NCBI RefSeq assembly: GCF_032191465.1
Contig: NZ_JAQOUE010000001.1
Coordinates: 3,255,501-3,319,500, forward strand
DNA from: Candidatus Nitronereus thalassa
GTDB lineage: Bacteria > Nitrospirota > Nitrospiria > Nitrospirales > UBA8639
Reading direction: 5' to 3'
Length of the DNA stretch: 64,000 bases
The position numbers were made by a program, and so were the translations under genes. The stretch's first letter is position 1, and every line of letters begins with the position of its first letter. Positions 42,810 through 52,180 of this stretch are shown here, in pieces. The notes beneath the pieces were generated by a model, which was given only the letters and a program-made list of their open reading frames with translations, made no database searches and was not told the origin of the DNA.

Positions 42810-43538
42810 ATGTTCTCTAGTAATCCTTTGGAAACGCTTGGATCTCTTGGACCAGTTTCAATTTTTGTCTTGTTGACCCTCCTGTTGTTCTCGGTATCTT
42901 CATGGGGGATTATTGCCTATAAATGGAGAATGTTTCGCACAAGCGATCTGGAAGAGTCCCAATTTCTTCAAGCCTTTGAGTGTTCGACTCTTAATAGGAA
43001 GGAGTTGGCAAATTTAAAGAAAACCGCGAATGTGCTTTCGCAAAGTTCAAGCGGAGCCGTCTTAGTTGGAGTCATCAATAAAGTCGATCAACATCGAGAT
43101 TTCGTGGAAAGACAAGATCTTATAGGGGATCAGCGAGGCCGGCGATGGCCAGACCGCCAATATCTTGAAAAAGTGGTACAGTACATCGTGCAAGGTCAAA
43201 TTAATCATCAAGAAAGTTACCTTCCCTTTTTGGCCACCACAGGGAACATCACTCCCTTTATCGGATTATTTGGGACCGTGGTGGGGGTAATGAATGCGTT
43301 TCGAGAAATTGGAGTCCAAGGATCTGCCAGCATTGCTGCAGTTGCCCCGGGTGTCGCGGAAGCACTGGTCGCCACTGCCGCCGGGTTATTCGCGGCGATA
43401 CCCGCCGTGGTTGCCTATAATTATTTTTTGACAAAGATTCGAAAAAGTGCCTATCGCGTCGAAGCGTTTAGTATTGAATTTCTCAATGCTTTGGATGAGC
43501 TGTCTAACAGGGTCGATGAGGCTGAAGTCGTCCGGTGA
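42810..43538 (+). CDS. tolQ: TolQ/ExbB-type proton channel subunit
   Basis: About 242 residues from the ATG at 42810 with GGAGG five bases upstream; a longer frame from 42738 overlaps the tRNA spacer and is unlikely. It has three TM helices: [20 protein letters not shown] near the N-terminus, and two in the C-terminal half ([19 protein letters not shown] and [19 protein letters not shown]). The conserved Thr and Gly residues of the MotA/TolQ/ExbB channel are present. TolQ and TolR use the proton motive force to energise TolA for outer-membrane constriction at division. First gene of the tol operon. Confidence 0.93.
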   Translation: MFSSNPLETLGSLGPVSIFVLLTLLLFSVSSWGIIAYKWRMFRTSDLEESQFLQAFECSTLNRKELANLKKTANVLSQSSSGAVLVGVINKVDQHRDFVERQDLIGDQRGRRWPDRQYLEKVVQYIVQGQINHQESYLPFLATTGNITPFIGLFGTVVGVMNAFREIGVQGSASIAAVAPGVAEALVATAAGLFAAIPAVVAYNYFLTKIRKSAYRVEAFSIEFLNALDELSNRVDEAEVVR

Positions 43539-43969
43539 TGTTTGAATCCCGTCATCGCCGTTTTTTATCTGAAATCAACATTATCCCGCTAGTGGATGTG
43601 GTGCTTGTTTTGTTGGTGATCTTTATGGTCACTGCGCCCATGCTTCATAGAGGGATTGATATCACCCTCCCTCGTTCTTCTTCCAATACAATTACTCCTG
43701 ATGAGCGGCTCATTATTTCCATTGAACCTGACGAAGCAATCTATGTTGGAAAAGATCGTGTCACAATTATTAGTTTACGCAAACGCCTTCATGAAGCGAG
43801 AGCGACGAATCCGATGGTGTCAGTCTATCTCCGCGCCGATAGTAAAATTCCCTATGGGCGAATCGTCCAGGTCATGGATGAGGTGAAACGGGTGGGCATT
43901 GAAAAATTAGGAATGGTGACCAACCCGAAAGGAACCCAGCTGGAGGAAGAATCCATTGACCTCTCCTAA
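43538..43969 (+). CDS. tolR: TolR/ExbD-type protein
   Basis: About 143 residues. Its ATG overlaps the tolQ stop as TGATG; a GTG one codon earlier is in frame. One N-terminal TM helix carries the essential Asp (INIIPLVDVVLVLLVIFMV; the Asp of PLVD is the proton carrier). The periplasmic domain has ITLPRSS and LRADSKIPYGRIVQVMDEVK, typical of ExbD/TolR. Its length and order after tolQ fit a TolR role. It dimerises and binds peptidoglycan. Confidence 0.93.
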   Translation: MFESRHRRFLSEINIIPLVDVVLVLLVIFMVTAPMLHRGIDITLPRSSSNTITPDERLIISIEPDEAIYVGKDRVTIISLRKRLHEARATNPMVSVYLRADSKIPYGRIVQVMDEVKRVGIEKLGMVTNPKGTQLEEESIDLS

Positions 43970-43995
43970 GTGGAGAGGGCGATACGCTGGATGTT

Positions 43996-45483
43996 ATGTC
44001 CTATGCCGGCCACTATAGTCTTCTCTCTGGGCATTTAGCGGAATCTTCCGCATGGGTGGATGACCGATTTAAACGAGGCCTGGTGGCCTCATTGGTGGTG
44101 CATGCTGTCCTGCTTTTGGGTCTTATGAGTGTCCGTTTTTCCCCGACCATTCAACAGCCCTTGGCCTCATATCGCGTGAACCTTGTGACTCTTCAGGAGT
44201 CGACGGCGCCTGCGCCATTGAAGAAAACTACACCCATAAAAAAGGCCAAAATATCTCAATCTACGACGCCTGCGCCCTCAAAGGAAACCACACCTGTACA
44301 AAAAACCAAAACTCCTCCGGAGGCGGCAACTCCAAAGCCAAAAATTGATCCGGTACCACCTCCAATTGTCGAACCGGTTCGGACGGAACAGGTGACGCAG
44401 TCTATTGTGGATGCTCTTGAGAGTGTCGCGGTGCCCCAATCTCGGGATATGGCTTCGGTGCCCAATACTCCTGTCATAGCTCCAACGGCGACTGAATCCG
44501 TGAGAGAACCCATTGAAGAGCAGTCGATTACCATGCCAGTGATTCCTCAGGCTCCAAAAATTTCGGTGCAGCAACCGTCCCCTAAAGATGATCCGCCGGC
44601 TCCTTCAGTGCCTTCCCCTGGCTCATTGGCGGATACGCTGAAACAGGCTGTCCAGTCTGTCGCTGTTCCTCAAAATCCTCAGAGGCCACCAGCGCAGATA
44701 AAACCTTCGCCAAATTCTAAATCAGAGAACCTAGCGAGTAGTAGCCAATCGTCCAAGGTAGAACCTCAACCGAAGGTGCCCTCTCGTCCTCGGGTGGCGG
44801 ATTCATTGAAACAAGTACTGCAATCGGTGGTGGTTCCGGAAATGAAACAATCTTCAGGGGCTCCAAAGAAAAATGTACAGGCGGTTCCGGTGCCTAATCC
44901 ATCACACCAGGAACCCCCTTTGCAGCCACGCAAAGAGCTTGAGGGGATCGTTATGCCTTCGGAAGCTCCACAATTAGCTGCGGTGGATCGTTCCAAAATT
45001 CAGGCATTATTGAAAAACGCGTCGAGAGAGCATTCTCCAAATTCCGTTCACGAGAATGCGGTGAATCAAAAAATCGCTAAGCTCATGATTCCCGATGTTC
45101 AGGCGCCTGAACCACATCATATTTTTTCGAAACCGGTAGAGAGCGGTACACAAAATGCCACGACTACTCTCCAGGTGTCGGGCTCTTCTCCAGAGGGCCA
45201 TCCGTATTGGGGACGGGTGTGGTCAAAAATTGATCGAGAGTGGGTGGCGCCGACTGTTCAGGTGAGTTCCCTCAACCCTCTTCGAGTTGTTTTGGCCTTT
45301 CGAATTGAGCGCAATGGGGCTGTAAAGAAATTGGCCATCGAACAATCATCGGGGAATGAGTATTATGATATTGCCGCGAAACGGGCGGTGTTAGATGCCG
45401 CTCCCTTGCCAAAATTTTCTCCCGATATGCGCGAGGCCTATTACGATGTACAATTTCAATTTACCGTTAATGTGGATTCCTAA
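43996..45483 (+). CDS. tolA: TolA/TonB-type energy transducer with repeated linker
   Basis: A 495-residue protein. One TM helix (about 28-46, LVASLVVHAVLLLGLMSV) keeps the SHLS-like VVHA signature. The 300-residue Pro/Lys/Ser linker contains a repeated element, LKQxxQSVxVP, at about 210-226 and 267-282, with a diverged copy at 135-148. The C-terminal TonB/TolA domain (about 395-495) has WGRVWSKIDREWVAP, VVLAFRIERNGAVKK, SSGNEYYDIAAKRAV and PLPKFSP. It spans the periplasm from TolQR to TolB or the outer membrane. Unlike E. coli TolA, the linker is Pro-rich rather than a long Ala/Lys helix. Confidence 0.9.
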   Translation: MSYAGHYSLLSGHLAESSAWVDDRFKRGLVASLVVHAVLLLGLMSVRFSPTIQQPLASYRVNLVTLQESTAPAPLKKTTPIKKAKISQSTTPAPSKETTPVQKTKTPPEAATPKPKIDPVPPPIVEPVRTEQVTQSIVDALESVAVPQSRDMASVPNTPVIAPTATESVREPIEEQSITMPVIPQAPKISVQQPSPKDDPPAPSVPSPGSLADTLKQAVQSVAVPQNPQRPPAQIKPSPNSKSENLASSSQSSKVEPQPKVPSRPRVADSLKQVLQSVVVPEMKQSSGAPKKNVQAVPVPNPSHQEPPLQPRKELEGIVMPSEAPQLAAVDRSKIQALLKNASREHSPNSVHENAVNQKIAKLMIPDVQAPEPHHIFSKPVESGTQNATTTLQVSGSSPEGHPYWGRVWSKIDREWVAPTVQVSSLNPLRVVLAFRIERNGAVKKLAIEQSSGNEYYDIAAKRAVLDAAPLPKFSPDMREAYYDVQFQFTVNVDS

Positions 45484-46823
45484 TGAAAATACCTAAACGT
45501 TTCATGTGTGTAATCGCTGCGCTTCTCGGTGTGGGAGGGGTGGCCTTATTTGAGTCTAAGGCCGCAGACGTGTTTTTGGAAACCAAACGATCGGAGTTTC
45601 AAAAGATTCCCATTTGGGTTATGGGCTTTGGCGATGGAAATGCCGGTGCGGACTCGGGGAATCCCATTGGAGCACAGATAGCTCAAATTCTTAAGGCCGA
45701 CTTAACCAGGTCTCAGGTTTTTGAGGTCGTGGGCGAGCCCATTTCCACCCTGGAATTTTCTCAATCGCATTGTCAGGGAACAGAACTTCTGGGAAAGGCC
45801 AAAGGAAGCGGAGCCACCGTATCCAGCTGGGGGCGTGTAGGGCGGAAGAATAGCAAGCTTGTGATGGAAACCTGTGCCTTCGATGGAGGGAGCGAAGATC
45901 TTGCTTTGGGGAAACGCTACGTAGGTAGCCCGATCACTTTCAAATTACTACGGCTCATGGTGCATCGGTGGGCGGATGAATTGGTTTCCCGGTACACGGG
46001 AGATCCTGGGATTGCACGGACCAAAATTGTATATGTGGCGGAAGACGCCAAGGGCAATCGAGATTTGTTTGTGATGGATTATGATGGGTTTGGTCCAAAG
46101 CAGATAACGGCCGATCAGCGATTGAGTCTCATGCCTGCTTGGTCACCGGATCAACGGCACGTGGCCTTTACGACTTATAAAAAAAATAATCAAGAGATCG
46201 TTCTTCTTCATTTAGCTTCGGGCACAAAGACGACGTTGGTTTCAGCCAAAAGTTTGAATATTACTCCAGCCTTTTCTCCCAACGGAAAACTGTTAGCCTT
46301 TGCGTCGGCGACGGAGGGAAATTCGGATATATATACGTTGGACTTGACGACGAAAGACTTGCTGAAACTCACGTTTGACTCCAGTGCCGATCTTTCTCCG
46401 GCATGGTCCCCCAATGGTCGGGAAATTGCATTTACCTCCGATCGAGGGGGGCGTCCTCAGATCTATCTTATGAGTGCGGATGGCTCAAACGTTCGACGTC
46501 TGACCTTTGAAGGGCAATATAACGCTGCCCCCGCCTGGTCCCCTCGCGGAGATTGGATTGTGTATGTCTGTCAATTACCACAGCAGGGGTTCAAATTATG
46601 TCGGATCACCCCGGATGGGCAAAAACGCATGCAAATTACCTCAGGCCCATCTAGCGAAATCGATGATTCCCCTTCATGGGCACCAGATGGGCGACATTTG
46701 GTTTTTAGTTCCACCCGGGGTGGGACGAGTCATATTTACATGGTGAATGTAGATGGATCGGGGTTGGAGCAATTGACGACTGGAGGAACCCATCATAGTT
46801 CTCCGTCCTGGTCGCCATTGTAG
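45483..46823 (+). CDS. tolB: TolB, periplasmic beta-propeller of the Tol system
   Basis: A 446-residue protein whose ATG overlaps the tolA stop as TAATG. Signal peptide cleavage is near SKA-A. The N-terminal TolB domain (about 35-165) has IPIWVMGFGD and ILKADLTRSQVFEVV. A six-bladed propeller follows, with repeated PAWSPDQRHVAFTT, PAFSPNGKLLAFAS, PAWSPNGREIAFTSDRGG, PAWSPRGDWIVYV and PSWAPDGRHLVFSSTRGG blades. It binds TolA and, in other bacteria, Pal. No pal is found in this operon. Confidence 0.95.
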   Translation: MKIPKRFMCVIAALLGVGGVALFESKAADVFLETKRSEFQKIPIWVMGFGDGNAGADSGNPIGAQIAQILKADLTRSQVFEVVGEPISTLEFSQSHCQGTELLGKAKGSGATVSSWGRVGRKNSKLVMETCAFDGGSEDLALGKRYVGSPITFKLLRLMVHRWADELVSRYTGDPGIARTKIVYVAEDAKGNRDLFVMDYDGFGPKQITADQRLSLMPAWSPDQRHVAFTTYKKNNQEIVLLHLASGTKTTLVSAKSLNITPAFSPNGKLLAFASATEGNSDIYTLDLTTKDLLKLTFDSSADLSPAWSPNGREIAFTSDRGGRPQIYLMSADGSNVRRLTFEGQYNAAPAWSPRGDWIVYVCQLPQQGFKLCRITPDGQKRMQITSGPSSEIDDSPSWAPDGRHLVFSSTRGGTSHIYMVNVDGSGLEQLTTGGTHHSSPSWSPL

Positions 46824-46970
46824 CGCTTCTGGGATTTCCTGCCATTATCAAAGAGGTGGTGATGGGATGGTTGGGCATTGCCCGGACGTTTCGTCCTGGC
46901 CAGGATATAATCAGGGAGTTCAGATTGATTTTGGGTGTATTGGTGATATGTGCATAGGGGGGCGGTAAAA

Positions 46971-48683
46971 ATGGCGCAAAGAGATTTAGAGTGGTGCTCA
47001 TCAAAGATGGGGAGGCTTGCTTTGTTCCTACGTCGTCTGCCGAAAATGATCTTGATTGGTGTGCTGTTGGTGAGTCTGCCATCTTGTGTGGCCCAACAAG
47101 CCGATCTTGTGCGCTTTCAGCAAGAGTTTGAAACCAAGATTGCCAAACTTGATCAGGAGAAAAAAGCCCTAGCTTCCACCCTGGCTCAAGCCAACCAATC
47201 GATTAAAGAATCCCAGGCCGTCTTGGCTCAACAAAAATCAGAAGTGTCGGAATTGGTCAAGGCGCGTGCGCAAATCAATAGTGACTTGCGAAGCCTTCGG
47301 GAGGAAAACCTTCCAAAGTTAAGCGGCGAATTAGAATCAGAATCCCATCGACTGCAACGCCTGGAGAAAAAAGTTGATGACCTGGTCCAGTTGGAGAAGA
47401 ATCTCAGGGCGGAATTGGAAAAAAGTAATAAGGCCCGTGCTGCAGAAATCGTGACGCTTCGCGACAATGTCCAAAAAGAGTTTGATCGTCAGGGTAAAAC
47501 CATGAGTGAGCAGATGGCTGGATTCAGAACTTCGCTAGTAGAGTTCAAGGAGGCTCTGGCTGGGATTGACACGCGTTTGGTTGCCGAACAGGCGAGGGCA
47601 ACAGCTGCCGAGACCAAAATGAAAAATGAGGTAGAGGCACAGCAAACCGCATTACAAGAGAAGTTGGATTCGGATACTCAAACCCTCAAACAATATTTGG
47701 AGACCGATGTCAAAACCAGCATTGGTTCGGTGGCGAAAACACTTAAAGAGGTCAATGCGGATTTAGGCAAGCAAGTCGATGCGCAAGCGGCCGAACTTAA
47801 GGCCCAATCGGCATTACTATCGAACTTGAACACCAAAGTGGGGACGGAATTGGCTGCGCTCAAGGAGCAAAATGAAGGGGCCAAACAGAATCTTGCAAGT
47901 TTGACTCAGTCCATGACCCAGTTTCGAAATGGGTTGGATGCCGTGAGCGCACAATTAGGATCGAAGGTGGATGAGCATGGCCAGACCCTGGAGCAATCGG
48001 GAAGCCGATTAAAGCAAATTGAGGAGCAGTACGCGTCTCTCTCCAAAAAGTTTGATGCCGAGACCCAAGGTCTAAAGGCTGATTTAAAGCAGGCACGCAC
48101 GCAGGTGGTTTCGCAAGATAAACATATCCAGGATTTAAATCAGTCCGTGGTCTCTATGCGCGAAGTGTTGGATTCCATGGCAGGCATGCTTGGGAAGCGG
48201 AGTGATGAGCAACTGCAACAAATGGGAAAATTGGCTGCGCAATTAGAGCAGGTCCAAAAGGCCAAATCCCAAAATGCTTCTCAACAGGATGCGAATCTTC
48301 AAGCGCTCTCTTCCCACGTCAATGAGGTGACCGCAAGCGTACAATCCGTGGTGACTGCGCTAGATCATCTCAAGTCGTCCCTCTCATCTCGGCTCGATGC
48401 TCAGGCAGCCCAACTAGCGGAGCAAGAGCGACGGATCACGGAAACCGCAAACAACTCGTCCTCTTTACAGGGGGTCAATCAAGAGTTGCAAGCGAATGTG
48501 GAACACCTGAACCAATTAACCTCAAGCCTCGCCCAACTCAAGGAAGTCGTCAATACTATTGGGACCAAGCTTGGGAAAAAAGTCGATGAACATGAAAACC
48601 AAATTGCTGGGTTGTCTCAGCGTGTTCAACAATTGCAGTCTTCTAAAAAGAGCGCAGCCTCCAAATCGTCTGCTCCCAAATAA
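46971..48683 (+). CDS. Coiled-coil lipoprotein in the tol operon, at the pal position
   Basis: About 570 residues from ATG 46971 (AGGGGGGCGG upstream). A GTG at 46950 and later ATGs (47007, 47046) are alternatives. A hydrophobic segment (MILIGVLLVSLPSC) ends in a lipobox-like LPSC, so it is probably a lipoprotein. The rest is nearly pure heptad coiled coil, rich in Gln, Lys and Glu, with five degenerate copies of a block like LGxKVDEHxxxL (GKQVDAQAAEL, GSKVDEHGQTL, SSRLDAQAAQL, GKKVDEHENQI). It has no OmpA domain. Its position between tolB and cpoB, where pal normally is, suggests a structural or spacing role in the envelope. Confidence 0.7.
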   Translation: MAQRDLEWCSSKMGRLALFLRRLPKMILIGVLLVSLPSCVAQQADLVRFQQEFETKIAKLDQEKKALASTLAQANQSIKESQAVLAQQKSEVSELVKARAQINSDLRSLREENLPKLSGELESESHRLQRLEKKVDDLVQLEKNLRAELEKSNKARAAEIVTLRDNVQKEFDRQGKTMSEQMAGFRTSLVEFKEALAGIDTRLVAEQARATAAETKMKNEVEAQQTALQEKLDSDTQTLKQYLETDVKTSIGSVAKTLKEVNADLGKQVDAQAAELKAQSALLSNLNTKVGTELAALKEQNEGAKQNLASLTQSMTQFRNGLDAVSAQLGSKVDEHGQTLEQSGSRLKQIEEQYASLSKKFDAETQGLKADLKQARTQVVSQDKHIQDLNQSVVSMREVLDSMAGMLGKRSDEQLQQMGKLAAQLEQVQKAKSQNASQQDANLQALSSHVNEVTASVQSVVTALDHLKSSLSSRLDAQAAQLAEQERRITETANNSSSLQGVNQELQANVEHLNQLTSSLAQLKEVVNTIGTKLGKKVDEHENQIAGLSQRVQQLQSSKKSAASKSSAPK

Positions 48684-48715
48684 CCCAAGCACCGTGCATA
48701 TAGCTAATTGATCTG

Positions 48716-49225
48716 ATGAATGCCATGGTCATGAAAATATTATGTATATCTCTGATTATGGCGACTTATAGCCTCAATATAGGGTTTGCTGCGGACCGGT
48801 CAGATTTCGAGCATCAATCTTCCAACGGAACCTCCGAGACTAAGCGATTAATCAAACCGAGCCAGGCGTTTCATTTTGCCTATCAGGATTATTTGAAAGG
48901 ACACTTTGGCTTGGCATTGTCCCAGTTTCAGAATTTTATTGCCGATTACCCGGAGAGTTCCATGGTCCCCAAAGCCTATTTTTATTTGGGGGAGTGTTAT
49001 GAACAGGAGGGCAATCTGAAAGAAGCGGCTCGCGCATTGACGACTCTTATTGAACAGTATGAAATGAGTCGACAGGTGCCTGCGGCCTTATTCAAATTAG
49101 GAAAAGTCATGGTGAAAGCCCGGAAGCCTCAAAAGGCCAAAGCCTACTGGATTAAGTTGATTAAAGACTTTCGGGGGACACCTGAAGCCAAATTAGCCTC
49201 ACGAGATCTTAATCGGATTCCCTAG
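48716..49225 (+). CDS. cpoB: CpoB/YbgF, Tol-associated TPR protein
   Basis: A 169-residue protein; ATGs at 48716, 48725 and 48731 are all possible starts. Signal peptide cleavage is near GFA-A. A TPR domain at about 50-165 has AYQDYLKGHFGLALSQFQNF, YPESSMVPKAYFYLGECYEQ and PAALFKLGKVMVKARKPQKA in overlapping pieces, as in YbgF/CpoB. The N-terminal coiled coil of classical CpoB is missing here; it may be supplied by the lipoprotein encoded directly upstream. CpoB coordinates Tol energy with peptidoglycan synthesis. Confidence 0.88.
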   Translation: MNAMVMKILCISLIMATYSLNIGFAADRSDFEHQSSNGTSETKRLIKPSQAFHFAYQDYLKGHFGLALSQFQNFIADYPESSMVPKAYFYLGECYEQEGNLKEAARALTTLIEQYEMSRQVPAALFKLGKVMVKARKPQKAKAYWIKLIKDFRGTPEAKLASRDLNRIP

Positions 49226-49296
49226 CGACCTTTTCAAACAGCCTCGTCTTTGATTACGATACGCCGTTTAAGCATGACCACCTTATTAGGATTTCC

Positions 49297-51126
49297 ATGA
49301 CAAGGTCTCCTGACACCAAAATCCGCGTGTTGCCTGATTCCGTCTCCTGCCAGATTGCGGCCGGAGAAATTGTGGATCGTCCGGCGTCCGTGGTGAAAGA
49401 ACTCCTGGACAATAGTTTGGATGCTGGGAGCTCCATGATTGCAATAGATGTGGTTGAAGGTGGCAAGCGGCTGATTCGTGTCACGGACAATGGCGAAGGG
49501 ATGACTCGGGCCGATGCGCAAATGGCCTGTCAACGATTTGCCACCAGTAAGCTTTCCAATGTGTCGGATTTATTGAACATTGCAACCTATGGGTTTCGAG
49601 GAGAAGCGTTACCAAGCATTGCATCAGTATCGAAGTTCAGTTTGTTGACTGGAAAACGCGGGGAGTCAGTGGGCACACAGCTAATTGCCGATGGTGGTCC
49701 CGTATCTTCCATGAAAGAGCAGGCATGTCCGCCTGGTACCCGAATTGACGTTGCAGAGTTATTCTACAATACCCCAGGACGTCAAAAGTTTTTGAAATCC
49801 ACGCCCACGGAATTTTCACACATTTGCCATGTGGTCCAACAGGCCGCCTTGGCGTCTCCTGGAACCCAATTTCGTTTGACCCATAACGACAATGTGGTAT
49901 TCGATTTTCCCGCCGTGGATTCCCTGCAAGATCGCCTGCTCCAATTGTATGGAACCAGGGTGATGGATCAGATGCTACCTCTTGATTTTGAACGTGGTGG
50001 ACTCAAAGTTGAGGGGGTAACGATTAACCCCTATCACGCACGAACAAGTCGCTCCCCCCAAGAAATGTTTGTGAATGGACGGGTGATAAAAAATACGACC
50101 ATCTCGCACGCGATTTATGAAGCCTATGGGTCGTTTCTCCCAAAGGGGCGACACCCGGTGTTTGCGTTATTTTTAACAATCGATCCTGCCGTGGTGGATG
50201 TGAATGTCCATCCTGCCAAACGCGAAGTGAAATTCTCTGCACCTGATATGGTGCATCGAGTCGTAAAAGAAGCCGTGAGACGTCCCCTCCAACGAAAATC
50301 AGCGATGCAGCCAGTGGATGATCTGGAAGGGTACCGGAGGGGGCAGCCCTCAAACCCAAGGGCATATGGGGATCAACAACACTTTGAGCAGGATGTTCTG
50401 AGGATGAATCCTAGTGAATTCGTTCGGGCGAATACTGAAACAGGCACTTCATCGGCTACACCTGAGGACAGGGTGACACTGTTTTCCCATGAAACTCTTC
50501 AATCCGATCATATTGGTGAGGCGAAGGCATCGTATTTACTCGAACCTGATTTCACGGTTCGGGTGTTAGGTCAAATAAGCCATACCTACATTGTGGCTCA
50601 AGTGGGGGAAGAATTTCATGTGGTGGATCAGCATACGGTGCATGAACGCGTGTTGTTTGAGCGTTTATGGCGAAGTTGGGTGGAAAAAACCGTGCAATCA
50701 CAATCACTGTTGATTCCCGAGCCAATTGAACTCCAACCGCATACTGCCGCACTCCTGCAATCGGCCCTACCGGAGCTCTCAAGTTTGGGTTTAGAAATGG
50801 AACCCTTCGGGGAAACGACTTTTGTTATTCGGTCAGTCTCGGCCTTGCTTGGACCCATGGATTATGCCGCATTGGTCCAAGATCTAGTCGAGGATCTGAC
50901 TGAATGGAAATCCCTGGATTCCATCGAAAAACGTGTTCGTCCCATTTTGGCATCCATGGCTTGCCAAGGTGCGGTCCAAGCAGGTCGTGCGATGGCTGAA
51001 CCGGAAATGAAACTCGTGTTGGAGGATTGGGTGCAAGAAGGTTTTCCCATGACTTGTCCCCATGGGAGGAGGGTCACAATGCGATTTTCCATGGACGAGC
51101 TTCACAAAATTTTCCGTCGAATTTAG
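49297..51126 (+). CDS. mutL: DNA mismatch repair protein MutL
   Basis: A 609-residue protein. The N-terminal GHKL ATPase has LPDSVSCQIAAGEIVDRPAS, VVKELLDNSLDAGS, VTDNGEGM and ATYGFRGEALPSIASVS. The transducer region has PYHARTSRSPQEMFVNGR and VDVNVHPAKREVKF. The C-terminal dimerisation and endonuclease domain keeps DQHTVHERVLFE (Asp444 onward), matching DQHA-x2-E-x4-E apart from Ala to Thr, plus SMACQGAVQAG and TCPHGRR. It is therefore probably a nicking MutL, as in bacteria without MutH. It starts a housekeeping run with miaA and mtnP. Confidence 0.96.
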   Translation: MTRSPDTKIRVLPDSVSCQIAAGEIVDRPASVVKELLDNSLDAGSSMIAIDVVEGGKRLIRVTDNGEGMTRADAQMACQRFATSKLSNVSDLLNIATYGFRGEALPSIASVSKFSLLTGKRGESVGTQLIADGGPVSSMKEQACPPGTRIDVAELFYNTPGRQKFLKSTPTEFSHICHVVQQAALASPGTQFRLTHNDNVVFDFPAVDSLQDRLLQLYGTRVMDQMLPLDFERGGLKVEGVTINPYHARTSRSPQEMFVNGRVIKNTTISHAIYEAYGSFLPKGRHPVFALFLTIDPAVVDVNVHPAKREVKFSAPDMVHRVVKEAVRRPLQRKSAMQPVDDLEGYRRGQPSNPRAYGDQQHFEQDVLRMNPSEFVRANTETGTSSATPEDRVTLFSHETLQSDHIGEAKASYLLEPDFTVRVLGQISHTYIVAQVGEEFHVVDQHTVHERVLFERLWRSWVEKTVQSQSLLIPEPIELQPHTAALLQSALPELSSLGLEMEPFGETTFVIRSVSALLGPMDYAALVQDLVEDLTEWKSLDSIEKRVRPILASMACQGAVQAGRAMAEPEMKLVLEDWVQEGFPMTCPHGRRVTMRFSMDELHKIFRRI

Positions 51127-51130
51127 AACA

Positions 51131-52165
51131 ATGTCGATTCCTTCAAAGGCCAAAACCGCTGTGTTGTCCACGAATACCTCCTTGCTTCCCGTGATCGTGC
51201 TTGTTGGACCTACTGCTATTGGAAAAAGCCGTGTGGCAATTGAAATGGCGAAGGCCTTGGGTACGGAAGTGCTCACGGCTGACTCAACCCAAGTTTATCG
51301 GGGCATGGATATCGGAACGGATAAACCGTCTTTCGACGAGCGCGAAGACGTGCCTCATCGCCTCATCGATCTTGTGAACCCCGATGAGCCGTTCAATGCC
51401 GGGGAATATCGATACCATGCCGTGACGGAAATTGAACGTCTTCATCGAGAAGGCCGGATCCCTCTGGTGGTTGGTGGTACAGGGTTATACATTCGGGCCT
51501 TGCTGCGAGGACTTTGGCCTGGTCCTCCGGTAGATTGGACATTACGTCGGGCGTTAGAGCGAGAAGCAGAAGACCGGGGATTGTCCGCACTCTATCAGGA
51601 ACTCGGACAGGTTGATCCCGAGCGGGCCCAGAAGGTGCATCCTAATGATGCCGTCAAAGTGCTTCGTGCTTTAGAAATCTTTCGCCAAACTGGGGTGCCA
51701 GCTAGTCAGGCGCATGACCAGCACGGGTTTCAGGATCGGCCCTTTCACGCGTTAATGCTCGGCTTGACCATGGATCGGGAGGCCTTGTACCGACGAATCG
51801 AAGAACGAGTCCATGTGGAGATTGAAAAAGGTTTGGTGGAAGAAACACGCCGACTGTTGGCTCAGGGCTATTCCCGTAATCTGACATCTATGAAAAGTCT
51901 GGGGTATCGACAAATGGCAGGATTTCTTGAAGGGGACTATGACTATAATGAGGCGGTTCGTCTCCTGAAGCGGGATACACGCCATTTTGCGAAACGCCAA
52001 ATGACGTGGTTTCGCAAAGAGCCGGAAGTGCAGTGGGTGTCAGTGTTGCCTGATGAATCTATCTCCAACATCACGGCTCGAATAATGACACACGTGCATC
52101 GGTTTATGACACAAGTGCGAAAAGAGACGAAACAAAATATCTTGATACCGATCAATGCTAGGTAG
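51131..52165 (+). CDS. miaA: tRNA dimethylallyltransferase MiaA
   Basis: About 344 residues from ATG 51131, four bases after the mutL stop; the longer frame from 51062 overlaps mutL and is rejected. P-loop GPTAIGKS near residue 28, then DSTQVYRGMDIGTDKP, PHRLIDLVNPDEPFNAGEYR, VVGGTGLYIRALLRGL and, C-terminal, DTRHFAKRQMTWFRKE. The enzyme transfers dimethylallyl to N6 of A37 in tRNAs reading UNN codons. The mutL-miaA pairing is widespread in bacteria. Confidence 0.96.
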   Translation: MSIPSKAKTAVLSTNTSLLPVIVLVGPTAIGKSRVAIEMAKALGTEVLTADSTQVYRGMDIGTDKPSFDEREDVPHRLIDLVNPDEPFNAGEYRYHAVTEIERLHREGRIPLVVGGTGLYIRALLRGLWPGPPVDWTLRRALEREAEDRGLSALYQELGQVDPERAQKVHPNDAVKVLRALEIFRQTGVPASQAHDQHGFQDRPFHALMLGLTMDREALYRRIEERVHVEIEKGLVEETRRLLAQGYSRNLTSMKSLGYRQMAGFLEGDYDYNEAVRLLKRDTRHFAKRQMTWFRKEPEVQWVSVLPDESISNITARIMTHVHRFMTQVRKETKQNILIPINAR

Positions 52166-52180
52166 GAAAAGAAGGGGGAT

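Noticed and set aside
42608-42820. 70-codon plus-strand frame
   Set aside because: Runs through the tRNA-Asp gene; not a protein.
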